From Tetraselmis striata (lineage: Eukaryota > Chlorophyta > Chlorodendrophyceae > Chlorodendrales > Chlorodendraceae), in contig VCJN01003346.1 of the NCBI GenBank assembly GCA_006384855.1, positions 1-64,000 on the forward strand: a stretch of 64,000 bases of DNA, read 5' to 3'. Positions 1 through 11,696 of the stretch are shown piece by piece (the stretch's first letter is position 1; every line of letters begins with the position of its first letter). The notes beneath the pieces were generated by a model, which made no database searches, was not told the DNA's origin, and saw only the letters and a program-made list of their open reading frames with translations. Made by a program: the position numbers and the translations under genes.

Positions 1-632
1 CGAACAGCCTTGTCTGCTTGACCTGCGTGAGGCACCCTAGACTGTCGCAGTTGCGCTGGGGTGGTTGACATGACGTGGACGCAGTTGTTTCGTGGCTGGC
101 TGATTTGCCACCCAGTTTGCGCATATGTCTTCACGACTTGGACGCTTTTACCGTACCACTTCTTTCTGACCATGGTGCCGTCCTCGTTGAACACCTCGCG
201 ACTTCCCGACGCGTCGTGGATGGCCTTCGCGTACGATAGGGGGACGGCTTCAACAAGCTTCCAAGGAAGCGTCAGGCACTTCTCCCAGCTTGTGTCAACT
301 GGCTTCTTCCCTCCTTTTGTCTGCGCGTACAACCATAGGGGCATGAGAGGTTTGCCCTTTGCATCGGCATGGAAGGGCTCGTATACGGCCACGGTCAACG
401 TGTCTTCGGTAGTCTCGCGCGACTTCACAAGCCCGATGACGAATCTCGACTCCCAATCACCAAGAGTTTCAGGGCACTTGTCTTCCTCATGCACCCAATG
501 ATGGCCAAGACCGCGAACTATGTTAGTCCTGAGCGAGACGCCACGCCATTTTTGTCCCAGTTGGGACAAAATGACAAGCACGGTAGATGAACCAAATTGT
601 TTTGTCCCGTAAAGGACAAAAATGACAAACAA
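1..632 (-). CDS. Partial unidentified protein, runs off the left edge
   Basis: On the minus strand one frame stays open from an in-frame stop near 633 down to base 1 and continues outside the window. The translation looks like real protein: balanced composition, mixed third positions and many charged and aromatic residues, for example GDWESRFVIGLVKSRETTED, then WLYAQTKGGKKP and WYGKSVQVVKTYAQTGW. The first in-frame ATG is well inside (the MPLWLY stretch near 330), so the 5' end is probably an exon boundary or the true start lies elsewhere. The W-x-G-x-V pattern loosely resembles small beta-barrel reader domains such as BAH or chromo-like folds, but I do not recognise a family. It could also be the C-terminal end of a transposon protein. 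The upstream part overlaps the palindromic repeat at 549-680. Confidence 0.4.
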   Translation of the reverse strand, partial: MFVIFVLYGTKQFGSSTVLVILSQLGQKWRGVSLRTNIVRGLGHHWVHEEDKCPETLGDWESRFVIGLVKSRETTEDTLTVAVYEPFHADAKGKPLMPLWLYAQTKGGKKPVDTSWEKCLTLPWKLVEAVPLSYAKAIHDASGSREVFNEDGTMVRKKWYGKSVQVVKTYAQTGWQISQPRNNCVHVMSTTPAQLRQSRVPHAGQADKAV

Positions 633-680
633 TGGGAATTATTTTGTCCCGTAAAGGACAAAAATGACAAACAATGGGAC
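549..680. repeat. Tandem palindromic repeat, TTTTGTCC/GGACAAAA
   Basis: Two near-identical units of about 44 bp (roughly 596-637 and 640-680) each contain the inverted pair TTTTGTCC...GGACAAAA around a five- or six-base loop, followed by ATGACAAACAATGGGA. A diverged third copy at 549-570 has the loop sequence CAGTT. Each unit can fold into a short hairpin. The repeats lie at the 5' side of the minus-strand reading frame. They may be a binding site array or the subterminal repeats of a mobile element; nothing in the sequence decides between these. Confidence 0.6.
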
Positions 681-699
681 TCACATCGGAGACGTCGAT

Positions 700-2525
700 G
701 ACAACTAACGAGGTTCGAGCCCTTTGCATCGGCGATGTGTTGTTATGAAGCCTCTCCTTGGAGATGAACGTACGGGTATGGACTACCTGTATGATGTACA
801 GTCGCTGCGAAATTTGGTACGTACAGGTACGTACGAAATTGAGAACCTGCTACTGTAGTTTGTCGCGCCGCGCGCAGTGACGCGCAGCGCACGACGACGC
901 CAGTACTTTGCGTGCATTCTCTGGACGCTCTCCCTGTAACCAAAACGTTCATTACGACGCCGTGCACGCGTAGTAGTCGCTACCAGTACTGCCTGTACAT
1001 CCGCCCAGGCGCACATTCCTCTTGCTAAAGCTAGAGGAAGGATGATTTGTTACTGCTCCTGACGACATATCTAATCCTTATTATAAGGATTCGATGTGCT
1101 TCACATTTCATCTCCAGTCGCTCGCTTCTCGCTCGGCGTCGTACCCGGGTGGTAGCTCCTCGTATACGAGTCTGCGCTAAGACAGCAGTACATATCTTCA
1201 GTCTGATGCTACTCTGCAGCCTCTGCTACGCTACTACCGTAGTCGCTAGTATTTTAAATAATATTGACGACTTGCGGTGTGAACAATTGCTAAGCGCATA
1301 GTCTACCGCCCGTACTGGACGAGTGTGCCGCCGTCGTCCAGTACAGTTGCAGTCCAGTTGCAGACTTGCAGTAGTACGTACCGGACAAATTATATCTAAC
1401 CGCCGGATGAATTGTAGTCGCCTGCCTACAACAGTAGCGACCATTCAGCGAGTACCATGTCGGAGCGACGACAATAAATAGAGTCGATATGGGACGATGT
1501 AAATGCAGTATATTACCTGTACCAGCACATGGTGATGCAACTCGTTCACATCGCGGCCCATCAAACTCGCGTCCGTCAGACTCGCGCCGCTGCCCAGCAC
1601 CTCGGCAGCGTCGACCCCCCCCCCCCCCCCCCCCCCCCCCAAACACCGGTCTACAACCTGTGTCCGCGCAGCTCGTTTCTCATCAAACCCACATATTTTA
1701 CTCTCCTGCGGCATTGGAGCTACGGGGCAAGGTGAGCGCTCCCCCCTCCCCCCCACCCCGAGCTGAAGTCCCACTCGACCGTACCCTGTACGTACTCATC
1801 CACCCTGCGGCGCGGGTGTGACCGCCGTATTCACGTCGTAGTACACCTCTACGAATATAAAGATCGCGCTGCCGCACAGCTACGGGCGGCATTTGGTGCC
1901 CACAACCTGGCCCGGCGGCGCCCCACCGCTAGATTAGCAACACGCTGTCACTGCAGGCAAATGTCCTCCTTGAACCCTCGGCCCAGTCGGGCCAGCGCCT
2001 TCTGGACTGCGGTCGCCCCCCCCCCCCCCCCCCCCCCCCCCACACACACACCCGAATTCGCCTCACCCGCGAAGTCTCTATCTTCCTTCACTCCGGAATC
2101 TGGAACGCCCGGGGCGGCAGAAACGCAGTGAAACCCTACGCACAGCGGGCAGAAGGCCGGGCGATATGAGGCGATATGAGCTGGTAATCGGGGTCCAGTG
2201 CCATGCAGTCGGAGTAGCACAAGGCGGTGACAGTGCTTGCGGCCCAGGGGGGATTCCGACGGAGGGCGGGCGGAGACACTATTTATTCATCCGCTGTAAC
2301 TTTGGGCGGTACGGTACGATCGTGTAACGCGAGGGTACGAGGGCGTATACCGGCATGCTGCTCGTCGCACTACCTCGGCGCGTCCGCGCGTAGTTGCATA
2401 TTGGAAGATATATCGCCGCCAACCCTCGCGGTTCACTTTGTCTCCCGGAAGTTTGCCGGCGCCGACTGACACGCTGTTCCCTCACTCGCTGCAGCCATCG
2501 AGGCGGCTCTCAAAGTTTGCGAGCG
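700..2525. other. Intergenic, no gene seen
   Basis: Only short unconvincing frames occur. The stretch is rich in GTAC-containing words and holds two long poly-C tracts (about 1617-1640 and 2017-2040), the second followed by a short CA repeat. The region just upstream of 2526 would contain the promoter of the next gene; no clear TATA element is visible. Confidence 0.5.
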
Positions 2526-5500
2526 ATGGCGCCTCTCGCGGGTAACCCCCCCCCCCCACCCCCCCCCCCTTCCTTTCCCATCGTTCTCTCTTTTTCCTTA
2601 TCTTATTATGTCCGCTTCCAGGCAGGGGCGGCAGCGCTGTGCCACTTGACATTGCTGTTGCCGACCAATCGAGGCTGCTGTTGAGCCAGTTCCCCCTTTG
2701 CATTGCCTTGTCAGGCCTCAGTGCGCCCCGCGCGTCATGGGAGGGCATCGAGCAGCGCACACGGGCGGAACGCGCGTGGCTGCGCCGGCTGCGGGAGATG
2801 TCGCCGGAGGCGGCGGAGGCGGCGTGGAGGGCGCACGTGGAGGCGGCCATGACCAAGGCCAACTCGAACTTTCGCGCGGCCGGCAGCCTGGTGGGCTGCC
2901 AAAGCAACTTCCACGTGGGCGAGGAGCTGCCGCAGGACATCGCGTCTGCGGAGGGCTTCCTGCCGCCGGCGGTGCTGTCCGCGCCACTGCGCTTGCTGCG
3001 CCTCGAGGCGGTTCGCCGCTGGACCGGGCTGGCCGCGTACGAGACAGTGCCGGCGGAGGATTACAAGGAGCTGCCGTACAGCGCCACCACTGAGGCGATG
3101 TGGGACACCATCTGCGTCGTCAGCTGGCGTTGGTCGCAGGCGGCGCCGCCGCAGCTGACACCCGACGGGAGCCCGATGCCGCCGGACCAATTCAAGCGCT
3201 TCCAGGAGGCGCTGCGCCGCGTGCCGGCGGACCGCGCGTATCTGTGGATCGACTGGTGCTGCGCGCCGCAGTACGGGCCCGACCCAGGCTTCGAGGCGCT
3301 GCGCAGCAAGCTGTATTTTGGGCGCGCGGGCACGCTGCTGGTGGTGCCTGACTACCGGCCGGCGAGCCCTGGCGCGCTTCTCAAAGGCGTACTGCAGTCG
3401 CTGACAGGTGAGCCCGCGTATGCTGCTGTGCCCTGCGTCAATGAGGGTTGTATTGGGTATAATCGGGGGCGAAAGAGGCGCCCGGAAGGTGTGTGTGTGT
3501 GTGTGTGTGTGCGTGTGTGTGTGTGTGTTTGTTTGTGTGTGTGTGTTTGTTTGTTGTGTTTGTGTGTGGGGGGGGGGGGGGGGAGTGGACGGCCTAACTC
3601 TTGTTGGGCATGTAGGACCACATGCAGCCTGAGGCTATGGAGTCCTTCAGGACCAGCCCCTCCATCACTTTGCTCAACATCAGCATTTGCGCTTAGCCCC
3701 GGGGTAATTGAGGTTTTTTATGGGGGGCGGGGGGGGGGGGGGGGGGGGGGGGGGGGGCGTCCGGTAGGATTCCCGGCTGTTGGGAGCAATCCACATGCTA
3801 GGCAGTTGCTCTTTGGCTGGAGCCTGGGTGCCGCATAGCGCTGCCATTCAGGCCTGGTAACGATCTCGAGAAGACTGCTAGTATGCCCCTGGCTCCCTCA
3901 CCCGGATACCCGCAGCTTGGCCTGATGGTGCCCCACTGAGTTGAGATTCCGCGCTACGTTCTCGGAGCAGTTTGATGTATTTCCAGATAAATCAAGTTTT
4001 TCCTAGTTTTTCTATTTGTGAGGGGCGGAAACATTAAAAATGCGAATCCGAACTATTGTTTTATAGTAAGTGGTGCCTCGTGTTCCAGCCCCCTCCCCCC
4101 CCCCCCCCTGTCCTATGGTATGGCTACCAGACCATCTGGACGGTGTACTGAAGCGCCATCTCGGTCACGCCGCCCATGTCATGACAGGCAGCCCAGTGCG
4201 CAAGCTGCAGCGTACCCGCAGCCGCAGCGCGCCCGGCTCGGTGCGCCCCTCCGACGACGGCTCAGACAGCGGCATGGCCGGCTACTCCCCCCGCCGCCCC
4301 TCCCCCACCGGCTCTCAGCTGCTGCCGCGCTGGGGGCCGCGAGGCGGTGGTGGCACAGCCGCCACCGCGCCTGCTTCACCGGCCTCCTCCTCCGAGGCCG
4401 CCCTGCCGGAACCGGCGGACGTGTTTAGCGAGCAGGGCAGCGATGGCTCGCTCATGTCGGTCGTGGTGGATCGCTACCCCGACGACCCCAGCCAGCCCAG
4501 CACCCCGACCAGCCAGTACACGGTGCTGTCGCTCCCCGGCGCGGACAGCCCCACAGCGCCGGAGTCCCCCGCCCTCGGGGACCTGGCCTCAGAGGCGCGT
4601 AGCGCCCGGCAGCGACACGGCCAGCAGCAGCAGCAGCAGCACAACCAGGTGCCCCCAACCAGGACCTCCCCTTCCTCCACGCTGTCCTCGCTGGCCCCCA
4701 GCCCCCCCACCACAGGGCCCACGAGCTCCCCCCACGAGCCTCCGACCGCCGCGGCGCCGCCGGCGCAGCCCCTGTTGCAGCCGGCGGCCGGCACGGAGGC
4801 GGCGTACGGGCTGCCGTCCATCCGCGGCCGGCGGGGCACTGCACCTCACTCGCCACCTACCGCCGCCTCGCCCCAGCCTCCTGCCGGCTCCCCGCCCGCC
4901 GCGCCGTCTTCACCTGCGCAGTATCAGCCGCCGCAGCCGCTCGATGGCGCCTCAGAGGCCCAGGCTCCGCCGCAGGCCCCGCTGGGCGCCGCACCCGGAG
5001 CGGCGACACCGCCGTCGCCCAGCAGCGCGCAGCCGCCCACAGCAGAGCGGCCGCCGCACCAGGAGCCTGGGCAGCTCGGACACCAGGGTGCGCCGCAGGA
5101 CAGCAGCAGCGGCGTAGCGCAGAACATGCTGGTTCTGGACGAGGCGCCGGGCGAAGCGGCCGAGCCGCCGCAGCTGTACTCGCAGCTGTCTTTGGCCAGC
5201 ACGGTGGGCGACCTGCCCGACAAGAACGAGGCGCTCTTCCGGCTGTTCCCGTCGGAGTCCAACGATTGGAACGCGGAGGGGGAGGCCGCGATGGAGGGCG
5301 CTGCCGCCGGCGCGCCGGACCGGCGGGAGGTGTTCACCCCGGAGCAGGCGCGGCCCCGCACGGGCGCGATGCGCACCCCGGAGGGCGGGGGCGGCTCGCG
5401 TGGCAGCACGCCGCTGCGGGACCGCCCGCGCTCGGCTCGCCCCACCAACGAGACGGGGGAGACGGGCATTGGGGGCTGGGACCCGGCGACGCTGCGCCCC

Positions 5501-5587
5501 GTGGTAGTGCAGAGCCCCGGGGAGGACGTGGCTCCGCCGTCCACAGCGGCGCCGTCATGGGTGGGCCGAGTCTCTGTCGCTGAGTAA
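2526..5587 (+). CDS. HET/TIR-like domain protein with long Pro/Ala/Ser-rich tail
   Basis: Three exons join in phase: 2526-2541, 2622-3407 and 4131-5587, giving 752 residues. The 5' exon supplies ATG GCG CCT CTC GCG and splices (GTAACC...TTCCAG) into a long open frame. Around residues 165-220 lie ICVVSWRWSQ and AYLWIDWCCAPQY, the pattern of HET-type and TIR-like domains found in fungi and many protists (short beta strand, then WIDxxC..Q). The last exon begins DHLDGVLKRHLG and then becomes low complexity: Pro, Ala, Ser and Gly, a glutamine run at 4621-4641, and acidic patches. This is probably disordered. Intron 1 carries a poly-C tract and intron 2 (723 bp) a GT repeat and two poly-G tracts. 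TGTAA at 5676-5680 is 89 bases past the stop. In fungi HET domains trigger self/non-self cell death; a role in signalling or immunity here is inference only. Confidence 0.7.
3408..4130 (+). repeat. Intronic GT microsatellite and poly-G tracts
   Basis: Within intron 2 of the HET-like gene there is an imperfect (GT)n run at 3488-3567, running straight into a poly-G tract (about 3569-3582). A second G tract of nearly 30 bases lies at 3729-3757 and a C tract at 4091-4108. A frame stays open through the GT and G runs, but the peptide (VCVCVC, then poly-Gly) is an artefact of simple sequence. Confidence 0.85.
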
Positions 5588-6140
5588 GCAGCAGGACCCC
5601 CCCCCCCCCCCCCCCCCGTCCACCCTTTTATTCCCATTCACATCTCTTCATCCGTGACGTTGTACGCTCATGTGATGTAACAAAAGGTAGCTCTTGCCTC
5701 TCCAATACCACGTCAGCGCATTTGCCGACACCCGCGCCGCTACCCTGCAGCCCCTGCAGCATGTCAAGCTGCTCCTGGACGCTGCCTCTCAACACGCGCT
5801 TTCTATGCCAGCATAGCTATGCACCCTCATAGCTACACTTACAGTGCGTGTGTCCGCACGCACGATACTTCCGTCTCAAACCTGCCTGAAACTTTTTTAT
5901 ACTTTTTCTGCTCGCGGCGGCAGACTCGCGCAATGCTGAACAGATTATGATGACGATATGCATATGTATATGGATATATGTGTGTATATATAATATATAT
6001 GTATATTGGAATTAATCGGTATGTACACAACTCCTCAGAAGTCCCAGGCCATCTTTCATTGGCCCCAAACATCTTGCATTTAACATTTTGTATAGGGCAA
6101 GAAACTAAAAGGGTCCCGAAGTGAAACAATGGTATATTAT
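5588..6140. other. Intergenic with poly-C tract and AT microsatellite
   Basis: It holds the 3' untranslated region of the preceding gene: a poly-C run directly after the stop codon at about 5598-5617, then the TGTAA signal. An imperfect TA/TATG microsatellite sits at about 5955-6006. No gene is seen. Confidence 0.6.
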
Positions 6141-9100
6141 ATGGTCAGATGTAGTCATCTAGAGGTTTACAGTACATTAGCTATGTTGTACTGCGCACGA
6201 CCCCCGAGGTCGGCGCACGGACTAAGGCCTGCCGGCCCGCACCAGCACTATGACCTGAGGGATCCACCCTCGGGCACAGGCACTCTCTGCTTTGCGCTCG
6301 CCTCAACCGGCTCGCGCAAGCAGTCTCGACTCTAGCAGTCGAGCAGAGTGTCAGCTTACTCTATGCCGACTCGGACCCGAGCCTCTGCCTCCCGAGACGC
6401 TACACCTTCCCCACCCCGCGACAGCAGGATGCCCCCTCGCCCTGTACCGGAAGACGCCTTAGCGGACGACGCCCCGGGCGGCGCCACGGCGGCATCTGTC
6501 GCGGAATTGGAGAAACGCCTGACGGCCCAAGCGGAAGCCCTGGAGAAGCGGCTGGCCGGGCAGTTTGAGGCTGCTACGGCTGCCTTGCTCGCTCGACTCG
6601 CCCCCCCCACTAACCCGCTTCCTCCCGAAGGTACCCAGACAGCCAACCCCGCGGGCACGCCTGCGCCCGAGGGTGGTGAGCAAGGAGCGCGAGAGCCCCT
6701 TCCTGCTGAGCTAGACGCACCCGACAACGAGCTCGAGTACGTCGACTTTGCCTACTACGGCCGAGTCATCCCCCCCGGTCTGGAGCGCCGCCCGCGCGAC
6801 GTCGACGAGCCCCGCTTGTGGACCCTGACCGACGACACCGCCCGCGCCCTCGCGGATAAGCGGAGTCAGGCAGCGTACGACGAATACCTGCACCTAGGCT
6901 GCTATGCCTTCTTCAGTAGCTGCGCCAACGAGGCGATGCGCTGCGCTCTGGAGTCGCTTTCGACCGAGTCTGCTACACCGGCAGGCAAGGCTGCGGCCCT
7001 TGCCGAGCTCCGCGCCTGCTACCGCACCCACCTGGCGACGGAGGAGGCCACCCGTTCCCGGTTGGGCTACCTCCAGCTCGCCAAGAATGGACCAACGGCT
7101 ACAGAGGCGGACCGTGTTTTCGCCGAGCTCGCCCACGCAAAGTTCTGCACCCCACGGCGCATCGCCGTGTCCGGGCAACTCGACCAACTCCGCCGAGCGT
7201 TCGACGACAAGACCCTCGAGATCAGCCTTTCCGCAGCGGGCAAGGCCCGTGCCGCGGCCGCGTTCGCCAAGGCTACCCCCGACAAGCCCGCCCCCATGGA
7301 GTCCGCCAAGAGGCGCAAGCAACGCGAGCAAGCCGCTGCGGCACGGAAGGCCGCAGCGACAGCCGCAGCGTCCGACAAGGCCAAGGCGAAGGTCACCAAG
7401 TGACGGTGTGGCCCGCCGCGCCGACTCCTGTACGCCTACCTCCCTCTACATGCGACACCGCGTGCGGAGAAGATGGCGAGACTGGGAAAGCATCGGCGCG
7501 AGCGGGCAAGTCTTGAGTTGGATCCGCCAAGGGGTCCGGATACGCTTCAAGAACGGGCGACGCCCTCGCCCCTACAACCACGGCGTCTCTATGCGCGACG
7601 CCACTCAGGCACAACTGGATTTCATGGCTACAGAGCTGCCCCGCTTCGAGGCGATTGGCGCGTGGGAGCGAGGACACTGCAACAAGTGGGTATCCAGAAT
7701 GTTTCTAGTCCCCAAACCCGGCACCAACAAATGGCGCCTCATCATTGACCTACGGGAGCTCAACAAGTGGTGCAAGACGTTCACGATGTCCTACGAAACG
7801 CTCAAGCACCTGCGGCACCTGGCGCGCGCGGGAGATTGGTTCGTGTCGATGGACCTGGCCGACGGCTACTACGCCCTTGGGATTCGGGAGGAGGACCGCG
7901 ACTTCTTTACCGTGAACTACCGAGGAGAGCTGTGGCGACTTGCTTGCCTACCGATGGGTTGGACAGGCTCGTCGTACTACTTCTGCAAATTGACGGCGGC
8001 CTTTACGGACTACCTGCGGACGCCCCTGAAGCAGCGCGACCCAGCGTTGCCTCCCACGGCCCCGTCCAAGCCTACTCGCCGTTTCCTGCGCAACACTCGC
8101 TGGCGGGGCGAGCGGCTCCTACCCTATATGGACGACTTCCTTTTCCTCGCGGACTCCCGCGAGGCAGCCCTGGAGCTACGCGTCCGGTTAAGCACCTTGC
8201 TGGACCGCCTGGGCCTACTGCGCAACCCCAACAAGGGAGTCTGGGAGCCCACCCAGGTCGGCCCTCACCTGGGCCTGATCATCGACCTGAAGCGCGGCGA
8301 GTTCCGCGCCCCCGAGGAGAAGCTCATCGCTCTAGCCAAGGCCGCCCGTTCGCTCCTTGGCCGCGCAGCCTCCAACAAGCGCTGGCTCCCAGCTCGGCAG
8401 CTGGCGTCCTTTGCGGGCAAGGCGCAGTTCCTGTACTTGGCAGTTACGCCGGCCCGTTTATTTTTGCGGGAGCTGCACTGCGTCCTCGCCACCCGGCAGG
8501 GCTGGGGCGGGCGCGTCAAGATGACAAACCAACTGCGCCGCGACCTAGAGTGGTGGACCCAGGTACCTGCGCAGCACAACGGTCGCTCTATGTACAAGCC
8601 TGTGGAGACCGCGTATCTGCACGCGGACTCCAGCTCGTACGGATGGGGGGCTGTGCTCAACAACAACAGCGCTTACCAGGCGCGCGGTTTCTGGTACGAG
8701 GACGACCGCTCGCGTCACATCACGTGGAAGGAGCTTCGCGCGGTACGTCACGCGGTCGAATCGTTCCTGCCCCAGCTCCGAGGACGGCGCGTCTTACTGC
8801 ACGAGGACAACACGGCCGTAGTGGCAGCGCTGACCAACCTTACCTCTCGGTCGCCCGTCATGATGGAGGAGCTCCGCAAGCTGTGGCACCTCCTGGATAT
8901 CCACGACATCTCCATCAGGCCCCGATACATCCAGCCTGCAGCCAACGTTTGGGCGGACCGACTCAGCAGGGAGCTAGACGACTCCGACTGGCAGCTCAAT
9001 CCGCGGATATTCGCGTACCTGCAGCGCTTGTGGGGTCCGCACACCGTCGACAGATTTGCGTCAATGGAAAATACGCAACTTCCACGGTGCAATTCCCGCT

Positions 9101-9204
9101 GGCGCGACCCGCATTGCGAAGCGGTGGATTCTCTCCATTTGCCGGACGAGTTCTGGCGCAGGGAGCGCAATTATTGCAATCCTCCGTGGGGTTTTTTTCA
9201 CTAA
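6141..9204 (+). mobile_element. DIRS-like retroelement with Gag-like and RT-RNase H frames
   Basis: The left part (6141-6318) is a terminal sequence repeated at 17369. A first frame (6348-7403, about 350 residues) has a coiled-coil-like stretch and an Ala/Lys-rich basic tail, as expected for a Gag-like protein. A second frame (about 7470-9204) encodes reverse transcriptase: VPKPGTNKWRLIIDLRELN, a YMDD catalytic box at 8125-8136, then an RNase H domain (HADSSSYGWGAVL, LHEDNTAVVAAL, ANVWADRLSRE). The C-terminal pattern VDRFAS...RWRDP..EAVDSL...NPPW is typical of DIRS/Ngaro-type elements. I see no tyrosine recombinase frame or second terminal repeat after 9204, so the copy appears incomplete at its 3' end. 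Both long frames are open, which suggests a fairly young insertion. Confidence 0.85.
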
Positions 9205-11696
9205 AGGTCACCATATAGCCCATCTCATAGTAGTATGCTTTCACTGCAAAACCCACGGCGGCCCGTGGCGCGCGTATGGCCACCGAAGGCCACGACGGTA
9301 ACTACAGTATATTTTATTATCAGTCTGTGGTGTTTAGTTGGGTGTTGTGCGGTTCCCGCAAAAGGCCGCACGGCTGCACCACGAGTATATTGCCACACCC
9401 GTACATTTAGTGCACTACGTGCAGTACAGGGGACAGTACTGCATTACGAGATGGGGCAATGATTGACGCGTAGTTATTGGGATATTAGGTGGTTATAGGG
9501 GCTTGAGCGGTGCTTGACGGGTGGTGGGGTAGAGACTCAGAGTTGAGACTAGCTCGTAGAGTTGCGTGACCAACACGTTAGACTGAGTACAGCACGCTGC
9601 AGATAGGGTACTGATGATAACAGTCCGGTAAACCGCAGCAGGTGTTATTGCCATGGTCCGCGTACATCATCAAGCGCTTGCATGGTGGTTGCACTAGCAC
9701 CGTGAGAGCTTTATTGCGAGGAATTAGCCAAATGTTCCATAACAATAATATAAATATCAGAGCGATTACTACTCTACGCTGCTCAAAATAGTAAACAGCA
9801 ATAAATAAACAAACAGAAAAACGCAGGGGCGAGTTTGGTAAACGTTATAGCCACGCACCTACGTACTTTGAAAAACAACAAACCGAAAAATGAAGCAACA
9901 GTCGATACCGCCCACGGACATTATTTCAATCATACATGGCCACCTACCTGTGCGCGCGTCAGTCGGGTTATGTACGCCGTATTTGCTGACTACTAAATAC
10001 CCCGTCATTGTTTACTACTCGGGGGCATGCTGCTGATGAACTGAGGATAGAATGGGAACTATACCATACCATATACTAGACTGGGAAAGTCGCTTCATTC
10101 GCTGGACGATGTCCTCGGATCATATCCATGAAAGTTCCAATCGGGTCATCTTGACAACTATATGCAATGAGCATGTGACCGGCCGTGCGCCACCATGGAT
10201 GACCTTTGACTCATGCCGAAGATGGTGCGAGAGGCTTTTGCATACGTGCGCAGACATAACAACAGAATTATGTTTTGGAGGTGTCACAACAACAATGAAG
10301 GAACCGATGATTTGGGGCACATCATGCCCTACGCGGGAAGTAACATTTTAATTTCAATGCCCTACATGCATGACAGATGTATAGATGCTGTACCAAGGGT
10401 AATGGGACTGGAGCGGGGCATTATATGTTGGAATTTTTCCATGATGACTATATATAAATGCGCAGCATAAATAGAGCGCCGCCCGCTGGAATTTGACGCG
10501 CAGGAATAAGTGCGACAATAGCGAGCACTGAGGGTTTTCGCGTAGATGTTTGCGACAAAAGAGCGGCTAGCAACGGCTGCGCCGTCCCGTGGCAAGGTGT
10601 GCCGTGCTTTCACAACAATTCTCCCAATCGTCCGCAACATGCCCGCCTTAGAAGTAACAACATGCATGCTTACGCGCGCTTGGCCTCAAACAATAATATA
10701 TGTGGACATGTACATCATGGTATGTGCATCATGTTGACCGAATCCGCAAGCTGCAGGACTGCTCATGGGAAGGAGTGTAAGTGTATACCACTCACCGAAC
10801 TACCATACTGACAACTACTGCTCCGCATCTAGCTGCCCAGACACTCTCTGTTGTTCTCAGGGCCCGCGTGTCAAGCATATGCGCTGGTGCAGTAGCGTAC
10901 CCTTTGACAGATAAAGACACCCACACATGGCAATATACAATGTCTACTTGTGGAATACATGCACACACCTGCATATACATTTTGCGGGTCTAGGCATGGC
11001 TCAATGGCTGCTGCCGCGATATGGGATAAGAGCAGGTAAGACGTAATGCAACTCCGCTGGAGTGCCTGGCTAGAGTGCGTGGCGCAACATCTCTCGGTGT
11101 GCGGTTGCCGCTGCCATCACATGAAGGAAATTCTGTGTGGTGTACGCGTGTGCGCTAATCCATAAGAATGTTCGGTTCTCAGGGGCGTGGCTAGCATCAG
11201 AGCGCATAAACAATGGGTGGGCAGGAAGCGTGCACATGCAGGTTCCATGTTGAGACGAGGGAGGGCACCAGCGGCCATTCTTCCTCACAATACACAATCA
11301 CAGAACATTTACATGCAGATTACGCACTGTCATTCGACGAACCACAGCTATGTACACACGATCATTGTCCCAGGGATCAGCCGCAGCATGGGGAGGCAGC
11401 GGTACCGATGCCTCCCAGGCGCTTCCAGTCGGCCAGCAGCTACAAGCCAATTTCCAAAGTTGCGCCCCGGGCGTCATCATTGAGCAAGTGCCTAGGCATC
11501 CAGGACCCGCCTGCTCGTCAGGAACAACTATCAAATTTATAAAAAATAGCATGAGGGCGGCCTGCCCATTGGTGGCGCGGAGCGCGCGACTACCTGTAGG
11601 TGGCAGGCGCCGCGGCGCCTCTTGCGGCATCTTTAGGAAAGGAACGAAGTAAAGAAGGTAATAAAGTGAAGAGAGGAACGAAGGTAAGGCATCGGC
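9205..11696. other. Intergenic, no gene seen
   Basis: About 2.5 kb of moderately AT-rich DNA without a convincing coding frame or RNA gene. A purine-rich stretch at about 11635-11690 carries repeated GGAACGAAG/GTAA words. The first few hundred bases after 9204 may still belong to the retroelement, but I recognise nothing there. Confidence 0.5.

Noticed and set aside
4347-5637. Other long frames, plus and minus, in the HET-like gene's last exon
   Set aside because: They are Pro/Arg- or Gly-rich shadows of a GC-rich exon; the frame joined to the upstream exons in phase is preferred.
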